The translations under genes and the position numbers were made by a program. Shown one piece after another: positions 1 to 5,379 of a stretch of 5,694 nucleotides of DNA. The DNA lies in the NCBI GenBank assembly GCA_900556695.1, contig USQA01000083.1, positions 1 to 5,694 of the forward strand. The letters run 5' to 3'. Source of the stretch: an uncultured Clostridium sp. (GTDB taxonomy: Bacteria > Bacillota > Clostridia > TANB77 > CAG-508). Each line of letters opens with the position of its first letter. Position 1 is the stretch's first letter. The notes beneath the pieces were generated by a model. That model was not told where the DNA came from and searched no databases. It worked only from the letters and a program-made list of their open reading frames with translations.

Positions 1-167
1 TCACGGTTTATGGACCTACCGATCCGGGATTAATTGGTGGGTATGGGAAGAATCAAGTAGAGTGTCGTTCTACAAGTATGTCTCTTGCAGATTTGCCAGC
101 TCAAACCGTTTTTCAAAATTTAAATCTTGAAATAATAACCAATAAGTTGACATCGGAGATAAGATGA
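1..167 (+). CDS. waaC: WaaC, LPS heptosyltransferase I, C-terminal fragment
   Basis: This is the 3' end of a gene that begins before the window; the reading frame starts at base 3 and gives 54 residues before TGA at 165-167. WaaC is a cytoplasmic GT9 enzyme that transfers L-glycero-D-manno-heptose from its ADP-activated form to Kdo2-lipid A, the first step of the inner core. The first readable residues contain YGPTDPGLIGGYGKNQ, which I recognise as the conserved C-terminal segment of enterobacterial WaaC. After it the tail (about 36 residues, ending TSEIR) no longer resembles the E. coli K-12 ending as I recall it; its first part (SLADLPAQTVF) looks more like the Salmonella ending, and it then runs further, into waaL. 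GC falls from about 50% in bases 1-60 to about 34% in bases 61-160. The stop overlaps the waaL start as ATGA, so the two genes are cotranscribed and probably translationally coupled. Confidence 0.92.
   Translation, partial: TVYGPTDPGLIGGYGKNQVECRSTSMSLADLPAQTVFQNLNLEIITNKLTSEIR
155..158 (+). promoter_or_regulatory. Ribosome binding site of waaL
   Basis: GGAG lies inside the last codons of waaC, five bases before the ATG at 164. It supports that start for waaL and, with the ATGA overlap, suggests re-initiation by ribosomes finishing waaC. Confidence 0.7.
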
Positions 168-1372
168 CCTCCACATTATTTTTCTCTCTCGAGAAAAAAA
201 ACTGGATAGCGTACTGGAACAGAGCTCTCGTATTCTTATTCATTACCACCTATTTTTTGGGTGGGATTACAAGGTATAAACATCTTATTGTTATTCTTAT
301 GACAATAACGACAATCGTCTATCTCTGCAAACGGCCAAAACACTATCTCTCACTATTTAAAACATTTCTTTTTGGTAGTGTTGCCATATTAACTATTGCT
401 GCATTGCTGTCACTTCTTCAATCCCCTGATGCAGGTGCTAGCATGAAGGAAATTTTCAAAGCTATTATTGAGAATACTTTACTATGCACAATAGCAATAC
501 CGATCATATTGAGAGACGAGAAAAGAGAAGATGTCGAAAAAATCGTTTTCTTCTCATTTATTAGTGCGTTGGGCTTACGCTGTTTTTCTGAATTGATTAC
601 CTATTATAAGGACTATCAACAAGGGATAATGCCATTCGCAGATTATAGACACCGTAGCATTTCTGACTCGATGGTCTTTTTATTCCCTGCATTGTTAAAT
701 CTCTGGCTTATCAAATCAGCAAAATACCGCATTTCTTTTGTGGTTCTAAGCGTTATTTTTATTTTTCTGATATTAGGAACTTTATCCAGAGGGGCCTGGC
801 TTTCCGTGTTAGTCATTGGATTAATATGGATTCTGATGTTTAAACAATGGAAGTTACTATTAGTAGGAGTAATGGTTGCCATCATTGCATTGTCGGTTAT
901 TTTCACACATAAGGAGATGACCGCAAAGCTAACGTATAAACTTCAACAAACTAATAGTTCTTATCGCTATGCAAATGGTACTCAAGGCAGCGCACTCGAT
1001 CTAATATTAGAAAATCCTGTTATTGGTTATGGTTACGGTAACGTTGCATATAAAGATGTCTATAATAAACGTGTCATTGATTATCCAGAATGGACCTTTA
1101 GACAATCAATAGGGCCACATAATTTTGCGCTATTCATCTGGTTTGGCACTGGTTTATTAGGGCTGGTAAGTCTTATGATGCTATACTGTGCAATATTGAA
1201 AGAGTGTATAAAAAATGGCGTCAAGAATAAATATCGCTCACCATATAATGCATATTATATAATCTTACTATCTTTTATAGGTTATTTTGTTATCCGTGGA
1301 AACGTAGAACAAATTGAACCAAATTTATTAGGCGTTTACGCCGGCTTATTATTAGCGATGAAAAACAAGTAA
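164..1372 (+). CDS. waaL: WaaL, O-antigen ligase (lipid A-core:surface polymer ligase)
   Basis: WaaL is an inner-membrane protein that transfers undecaprenyl-diphosphate-linked O antigen onto the completed lipid A-core on the periplasmic face. The 402-residue product is strongly hydrophobic, with about 11-12 apparent membrane segments (for example near 22-55, 68-86, 103-117, 167-206, 212-247, 320-345, 364-378 and 384-398). A long hydrophilic loop at about 250-318 is the expected large periplasmic loop. Wzy_C/WaaL family landmarks are TLSRGAW (Arg209), NPVIGYGYGN (284-293) and IGPHN (His319). An Arg and a His in comparable places are reported as essential in characterised ligases. The N-terminus (ALVFLFITTYF, GITRYKHL) resembles Salmonella WaaL as I recall it and not the E. 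coli K-12 ligase, which is unrelated in detail. This fits the known pairing of ligase type with core type. The start is fixed by the GGAG at 155-158 and the ATGA overlap with waaC. Confidence 0.95.
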   Translation: MTSTLFFSLEKKNWIAYWNRALVFLFITTYFLGGITRYKHLIVILMTITTIVYLCKRPKHYLSLFKTFLFGSVAILTIAALLSLLQSPDAGASMKEIFKAIIENTLLCTIAIPIILRDEKREDVEKIVFFSFISALGLRCFSELITYYKDYQQGIMPFADYRHRSISDSMVFLFPALLNLWLIKSAKYRISFVVLSVIFIFLILGTLSRGAWLSVLVIGLIWILMFKQWKLLLVGVMVAIIALSVIFTHKEMTAKLTYKLQQTNSSYRYANGTQGSALDLILENPVIGYGYGNVAYKDVYNKRVIDYPEWTFRQSIGPHNFALFIWFGTGLLGLVSLMMLYCAILKECIKNGVKNKYRSPYNAYYIILLSFIGYFVIRGNVEQIEPNLLGVYAGLLLAMKNK

Positions 1373-1378
1373 AAAATA

Positions 1379-1405
1379 AAAAAGGCTGCATAATGCGGCC
1401 TTTTT
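1379..1405. terminator. Bidirectional intrinsic terminator between convergent waaL and waaD
   Basis: AAAAAGGCTGCA (1379-1390) and TGCGGCCTTTTT (1394-1405) pair over 12 bp with a single T/G mismatch (G-U or A-C in RNA, depending on strand) around a TAA loop. On the + strand the hairpin ends in a T-run and can terminate waaL. On the - strand the A-run at 1371-1383 becomes a long U-rich tail that can terminate the waaD operon. The stem begins 6 nt after the waaL stop and ends 2 nt short of the waaD stop, so one hairpin serves both operons. Confidence 0.9.
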
Positions 1406-1407
1406 AT

Positions 1408-2550
1408 TTATTCAAACCAATTATGAATAACCTCTTCGAATCTTTGAGTTACGCCATCCCAACTGTAGTGTTCAAACACAAAGTCCTGACCTTGCTTTGC
1501 AACTGCTGTTAATTCAGGATTCGCTAACGTTTTTAAAATATCGCTGCTTATGGAGTCTGCAGTCATAGGTTCTTTTAAATGGAATCCCGTAGTATTTTCT
1601 TTGACAAATTCCGTCATCCCCCCACGCGTACTCACTAAAACAGGCTTACCAGCACCCATAGCTTCAATTGCCACCATGCAAAATGGTTCCTGGAACTGGG
1701 AAGGAATGACGACTAAATCTGCCAGTGGGTAATAACAATGCATCTTTTCAGGCGGTATGCTTCCTAACATAATGCAACGATCCTTCAAACGTTTTGCAAT
1801 TTCCCTGACATTGCGTTGATATGCACCTTTGTCACTTTTACTCATTTCTGTATAATCACCAATCACAACTAATTTTAAATTTTTGTGAGCAGCGGCCAAT
1901 TTTTCGAATGATTGCATCAACAGCAATATGCCTTTGTCAGGGACGATACGCCCAGCATAAAAAATAATTTTCTCTTCAGGGGAGATATTAAGTTCGCTTC
2001 TAGTGATCGGCTGAAAATTAGATTGATAGGTTTCTAAATCAATTCCATTTGGTACAATCTCAATATCTGCATTTGCTAAATAAGATTGGTAATACTTTTT
2101 CAAGTATAAACTAGGCACTATCATTTTAACATTTTGCTCAAGCAATTTTGGTTCAAATGCATTATGCATATGTATAACCACTCTTGCCTGAGGAGCTCGC
2201 TTACGAATTTGAGTGTATAGCTTCATGCTATTATGAACTACAATAACACTTTCTTTCGTTATAGGAAAATCATGTGCAATATTCAATATTCTCTGTGAAT
2301 ATGGAAGAGGATCAAGTCTTGTCCATTTTTGAAATAACCGCTTATATATGCGACTGAATCCAACCCTATGAATACTACAATTATCATTAACAAAGGTGTA
2401 ATTTGAGTATCCTGGATTTTTGATACAAACAATACGATTTGGAAAATTGGTACGCTGAGCAACCTGATACATCCACGTTTCAACAGCAGCCGCTCCGCGA
2501 GGAGGAATTGAAAAAATAGGAGTAACCGTAAATATTATTTTATCAACCAT
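1408..2550 (-). CDS. waaD: Outer-core GT4 glycosyltransferase, WaaD/WaaK type
   Basis: This is a retaining GT-B glycosyltransferase of family GT4, 380 residues, close to the 381-residue Salmonella WaaK in length. It should add the last hexose of the outer core on the cytoplasmic face, before WaaL ligation. Visible motifs are PPRGAAAVE (16-24, glycine-rich acceptor/nucleotide loop), VPNGID (166-171), YAGRIVPDKG (198-207, with the phosphate-binding Lys206) and the EX7E motif Glu288/Glu296 in QEPFCMVAIEAMGAGKPV. The N-terminal stretch and RLFQKWTRLDPLPYSQRIL (71-89) match the Salmonella WaaK family as I recall it. Gene order without waaB or waaZ points to the R3 enzyme WaaD (alpha-1,2-glucosyltransferase); the alternative is WaaK (alpha-1,2-GlcNAc transferase), and sequence reading alone cannot decide. 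It is the last gene of the operon, 8 bp after waaJ. The only Shine-Dalgarno-like site is AAAGG (2567-2563), 12 nt upstream inside the end of waaJ, so coupling to waaJ is likely. Note that the symbol waaD has also been used for the heptose epimerase hldD. Confidence 0.88.
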   Translation of the reverse strand: MVDKIIFTVTPIFSIPPRGAAAVETWMYQVAQRTNFPNRIVCIKNPGYSNYTFVNDNCSIHRVGFSRIYKRLFQKWTRLDPLPYSQRILNIAHDFPITKESVIVVHNSMKLYTQIRKRAPQARVVIHMHNAFEPKLLEQNVKMIVPSLYLKKYYQSYLANADIEIVPNGIDLETYQSNFQPITRSELNISPEEKIIFYAGRIVPDKGILLLMQSFEKLAAAHKNLKLVVIGDYTEMSKSDKGAYQRNVREIAKRLKDRCIMLGSIPPEKMHCYYPLADLVVIPSQFQEPFCMVAIEAMGAGKPVLVSTRGGMTEFVKENTTGFHLKEPMTADSISSDILKTLANPELTAVAKQGQDFVFEHYSWDGVTQRFEEVIHNWFE

Positions 2551-2558
2551 CTCGTATA

Positions 2559-3572
2559 TTAACCTTTCATAACATTATATTTAATTGCTGTAAAAACACC
2601 ATCGAGAAATTTTTTCTGGTAAAGCAAGTGTTTATATTTTTCTTTGTACTCATGTTTTTTAACAGCTTTTTTATAAGGTATATTTCTCCATGGTGATATA
2701 TTATAAATATTACGAAAATAATCTGCAGAGGCGTAGTTCGCCCAATCATGCCATGGCTTAGTTATACCAGTATAATGTATGAAGACAGTGTCATCATTAA
2801 TAAACCGGGTGTAATATTCACTATTTTTTTCTTCAAATTCTGACTTTATAGTATAAATACAATTATATTTTCTCGGTAATATTTTAGCATGATGTAGAAA
2901 CATTAAGTTTAAAATATCTTGATCCGGGTACTTTAATTTTTTTATAATTGACTCATCTGATAATAGATCAAAGAATTTTTCCGTTAGTCTTTGTTTTAAC
3001 CATTCCCGTAAATTAATATACATTACACCAGAGTTAAAATAGCTACCGTTAAAATCCTCATTACACAAACGCTCAGCGCTTTTACTTTGCATAGCATCTA
3101 CATCAATTACCACTGCCCCATATTCATCTTTAAACTCTAATGCTATTAACTCGTTCAATGAACCCTTACAGACGATATCAGCATCAAGATATAATAATGA
3201 ATCCAATCGCGCAGAAAAATAATCAAATGAAAGCAAACGATAATAAATAGATACTGGCCAGATATTTGATTGAGGTAGCGCCTTCAATGGCTCAGAATCA
3301 ATATGATATAATTTAATTACTGTTTGATACTTCGTTGCTAATTGTGATAATAATTCAATATACTCTTTGTCTAAGTAATCAGCGATTATGTGAAAGGTAA
3401 ATTTGTTTTGTTTATTATTTTCAAGAATTGAAGCAATTGAAATCGCAGCCCCAACCTGGTAGTTCTCATCAATACCCCATGAGACATTAAACGTTTCCCG
3501 TTCATCAAGTTTAACGGGGCGCTTGTCCAGTTCAATTATATCTTTAAATTGAGTAAGATGTTTAAAATCCAA
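2559..3572 (-). CDS. waaJ: WaaJ-type GT8 LPS alpha-1,2-glucosyltransferase
   Basis: This is a GT8 family enzyme of 337 residues, the usual size for WaaJ, WaaR and WaaO. It is predicted to transfer glucose from UDP-glucose to the outer-core galactose. Motifs in order are VSWGIDENY (30-38, nucleotide-binding start of the fold), LLYLDADIVCKGS (126-138, with the metal-binding DXD Asp130-Ala-Asp132), YFNSGVMYINL (178-188), YPDQDILN (215-222) and HYTGITKPWH (266-275, the C-terminal His-X-X-Gly-X-X-Lys-Pro-Trp signature). The basic, hydrophobic C-terminus (KYKHLLYQKKFLDGVF) suggests peripheral association with the inner membrane. The start is TTG at 3572-3570: in-frame stops lie just upstream with no ATG between, the next internal Met is at residue 161, beyond the DXD motif, and GAAGGG stands 8 nt upstream. 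The ending KYKHLL resembles Salmonella WaaJ as I recall it. WaaR (same activity in K-12) is the alternative name; the position next to waaD favours waaJ. Confidence 0.88.
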   Translation of the reverse strand: MDFKHLTQFKDIIELDKRPVKLDERETFNVSWGIDENYQVGAAISIASILENNKQNKFTFHIIADYLDKEYIELLSQLATKYQTVIKLYHIDSEPLKALPQSNIWPVSIYYRLLSFDYFSARLDSLLYLDADIVCKGSLNELIALEFKDEYGAVVIDVDAMQSKSAERLCNEDFNGSYFNSGVMYINLREWLKQRLTEKFFDLLSDESIIKKLKYPDQDILNLMFLHHAKILPRKYNCIYTIKSEFEEKNSEYYTRFINDDTVFIHYTGITKPWHDWANYASADYFRNIYNISPWRNIPYKKAVKKHEYKEKYKHLLYQKKFLDGVFTAIKYNVMKG

Positions 3573-3573
3573 T

Positions 3574-3597
3574 TTAATTACCCTTCATCATAATCAT
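3574..3597 (-). CDS. Possible 7-codon minicistron between waaY and waaJ
   Basis: The last base of the waaY stop codon is also the A of an ATG (TAATG at 3599-3595). The frame it opens reads M-I-M-M-K-G-N and stops at TAA 3576-3574, a single base before the TTG start of waaJ. GAAGAG at the end of waaY lies 6 nt before this ATG and could serve as a weak ribosome binding site. The arrangement would carry ribosomes from waaY through the gap to the waaJ start. No function of the peptide is claimed, and a short frame like this can occur by chance. Confidence 0.25.
   Translation of the reverse strand: MIMMKGN
3581..3586 (-). promoter_or_regulatory. Ribosome binding site deciding the TTG start of waaJ
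   Basis: GAAGGG on the - strand lies 8 nt before the TTG at 3572-3570. It is the best Shine-Dalgarno match in the left operon and supports the unusual start codon, since no ATG in this frame is available near the conserved N-terminus. Confidence 0.65.
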
Positions 3598-4304
3598 TAT
3601 TTGCTCTTCAATCCTAGTTTGACTTTTACATCCCTGATTACTTTTTTAATTTTCTTTTTGAATATAAGATATGTATAGCCAAAGTCTTTCAATTCATTTT
3701 TTATATTATAGTGCCGTTCAAGATCAATGCGATCTTTTGCTTTTAAAACAGCGGTTGTTTTTTTACCTGAAAGGTCAATTAGTCTTAAACCTTTTTCGGA
3801 TACTATAAAATTTCCTTTATGAGGATCGCCAGACACCATTCCATGCTGATGCAACTCTTTTATCGATTCTGATAATTGATCCTTCAGATCTTCAGAAATT
3901 TCCAAATACTCATTTAACCCGACACCTTCAATATACTCAATGAGCATAATATAATAATGAGCGAAATTTAATGTTTTACGTTCAGCTAGCAAAAAATAGT
4001 CATTAATTGATTGGATGCCTTCACCACGTACCCGATCGGTTTGATAAATTAAATTTTCATAATAATCTTTTTTTATGCAAGATTTTAAGAAACGTTCGGT
4101 CATTTTATGCTTTGGCGCATAAACTTTAAGTACAAGAGGTCCACGAGCAGTGTCAATAAGAATGACTTTAGTATCATCAATCGAACGAAAAACTTTTAAT
4201 GTTTTAACCCTGCAAGTTAAAAAGTCATTTAGAACTTGCTCATAAAAGGGATCATTATCTTTTATGAAAACTTTCAACCCATTTATCGTTTTATTATATA
4301 TCAT
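3597..4304 (-). CDS. waaY: WaaY, LPS core heptose(II) kinase
   Basis: WaaY is a cytoplasmic kinase of the protein-kinase-like fold that phosphorylates HepII of the inner core, after WaaP and WaaQ have acted. The negative charges bind divalent cations and stabilise the outer membrane. The product is 235 residues, against about 232 for K-12 WaaY. Visible landmarks are VLKVYAPK with the likely ATP-binding Lys60, the acidic YYENLIYQTDRVR segment (81-93), ELHQHGMVSGDPHKGNFIV (150-168) containing the catalytic-loop Asp160 and Asn165, and LIDLSGK (175-181) with Asp177 in the place of the DFG aspartate. DRIDLERHY (191-199) is a further family signature. The C-terminus is Lys-rich, as in the K-12 protein. 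The ATG at 4304 has only a weak and distant AAGG (15 nt upstream), so translation probably depends on coupling to waaI, 25 bp upstream. The assignment is firm. Confidence 0.95.
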   Translation of the reverse strand: MIYNKTINGLKVFIKDNDPFYEQVLNDFLTCRVKTLKVFRSIDDTKVILIDTARGPLVLKVYAPKHKMTERFLKSCIKKDYYENLIYQTDRVRGEGIQSINDYFLLAERKTLNFAHYYIMLIEYIEGVGLNEYLEISEDLKDQLSESIKELHQHGMVSGDPHKGNFIVSEKGLRLIDLSGKKTTAVLKAKDRIDLERHYNIKNELKDFGYTYLIFKKKIKKVIRDVKVKLGLKSK

Positions 4305-4329
4305 AATGAATTATTTTAACCTTAAATCT

Positions 4330-5337
4330 TTAGAAGCATTTTTCTTTATAATACTTTAAATAATTAAAAATGCCTGCCATATAATGCTTTTGTTTAAATT
4401 TATGTTTTGCACAATACCGATACTGATTGCTATTTACAGGTTTAAGTAAATCTTCTTTACTCCACGGAGAAGCTGCTTTGGCGATCAAAAAACTACGTGA
4501 CACCGGATAGTCAGCCCACTCATGCCAGGGTTTTGTAGGTCCCACATAGTGTATAAACACGGTGTCATCATTGACTGGATTATCAACTTTGTCTTTTAAT
4601 TCATAGTTAATACTATATCGGGTATTATATTTCTCCGAAATAAACTTCACTTTACCATTCAATAATACATTCAGTACATCTTGATCAAGGTGGGTGATTT
4701 TACTTACCCAATCTGGGTCACGCAACATTTCAATAGCTTTTGACGAAATGTTATTTAGATTCCACTCATCAATATTTATCAGTAAAAAACCAGCATTGAA
4801 ATATCCAGAAGCTAACTGTGGTGTAGTTAATACCGAGGCTCGATTTTGCCACCATTCAACATCTCTTTCAGCTACAACTGCGGCAATTTCATTAGTAGAA
4901 AATTGATAATCTAAGAGTTCTTTAATACTACCCTTGCAAGCAATATCTGCATCAAGATATAGTATTTTTTCATGTTTATGATAGAAATAATCTGCAATTA
5001 TAAATCGAAAATATGTTGCGTAAGTCCAGTTTTTCGTGCTTGGTAATGACTTCAGCTTATCACAATTGATAACATAAATATTAATTCTTGAATTATATTG
5101 TTTTGCTAAATCAGAAAAATATAATTTGTCTTTATCACTGATATAATCTGTGAAAACATGAAATTCACAAGAGATTTCTCTATTGTTTAATAGAATAGAT
5201 GCGATGGCTACACCACATCCAAAAAGAAAATTTCTGTCAATACCAAATGCTATATCAAGAGTATTTTTAGATCTTATATTTTGATAATGAAAATTATACT
5301 CAAAAAGGATGATGTCACTATCATTGAGTTGAGACAT
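4330..5337 (-). CDS. waaI: WaaI-type GT8 LPS alpha-1,3-galactosyltransferase (or WaaO glucosyltransferase)
   Basis: This is the second GT8 enzyme of the operon, 335 residues, paralogous to the product of waaJ. It acts on the cytoplasmic face on the first outer-core glucose placed by WaaG. Motifs are IAFGIDRNFLFGCGVAIAS (29-47), LPSTKNWTYATYFRFIIADY (98-117), ILYLDADIACKGS (125-137, DXD Asp129/Asp131), GYFNAGFLLIN (178-188), HLDQDVLN (216-223) and HYVGPTKPWHEWADYPVS (263-280). These blocks are characteristic of the WaaI/WaaO subgroup and distinct from WaaJ/WaaR. WaaI (galactose) and WaaO (glucose) are too alike to separate by eye; WaaI is preferred because the neighbours follow the R3 order. 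The ATG at 5337 has a modest GGA 12 nt upstream. GC in the 5' end and leader is about 27%, far below that of waaP next to it. Confidence 0.85.
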   Translation of the reverse strand: MSQLNDSDIILFEYNFHYQNIRSKNTLDIAFGIDRNFLFGCGVAIASILLNNREISCEFHVFTDYISDKDKLYFSDLAKQYNSRINIYVINCDKLKSLPSTKNWTYATYFRFIIADYFYHKHEKILYLDADIACKGSIKELLDYQFSTNEIAAVVAERDVEWWQNRASVLTTPQLASGYFNAGFLLINIDEWNLNNISSKAIEMLRDPDWVSKITHLDQDVLNVLLNGKVKFISEKYNTRYSINYELKDKVDNPVNDDTVFIHYVGPTKPWHEWADYPVSRSFLIAKAASPWSKEDLLKPVNSNQYRYCAKHKFKQKHYMAGIFNYLKYYKEKCF

Positions 5338-5350
5338 ATTTATTCTGTAT

Positions 5351-5362
5351 CCAAAATTTTGG
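5351..5362. repeat. 12-bp perfect palindrome in the waaP-waaI gap
   Basis: CCAAAATTTTGG reads the same on both strands and sits 14 bp upstream of the waaI start. Its - strand right half supplies the GGA that would be the waaI ribosome binding site, so folding or protein binding here could affect waaI translation. The core is only A/T and the element may be chance; no known operator is recognised. Confidence 0.35.
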
Positions 5363-5379
5363 CAAAAATAAGTTACGGG

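Noticed and set aside
643..906. 87-codon open frame on the - strand inside waaL
   Set aside because: It is antisense to clear membrane-segment coding sequence of WaaL, and its translation has no recognisable family features.
1550..1732. 60-codon open frame on the + strand opposite waaD
   Set aside because: It lies antisense to the conserved donor-site half of the GT4 gene; no ribosome binding site or protein family is recognised.
2283..2749. Two short - strand frames overlapping the start of waaD and the end of waaJ
   Set aside because: Both are alternate frames of genes whose true frames carry all the conserved motifs.
4694..4906. 70-codon open frame on the + strand opposite waaI
   Set aside because: It is antisense to the GYFNAGF and HLDQD region of a well-supported GT8 gene.
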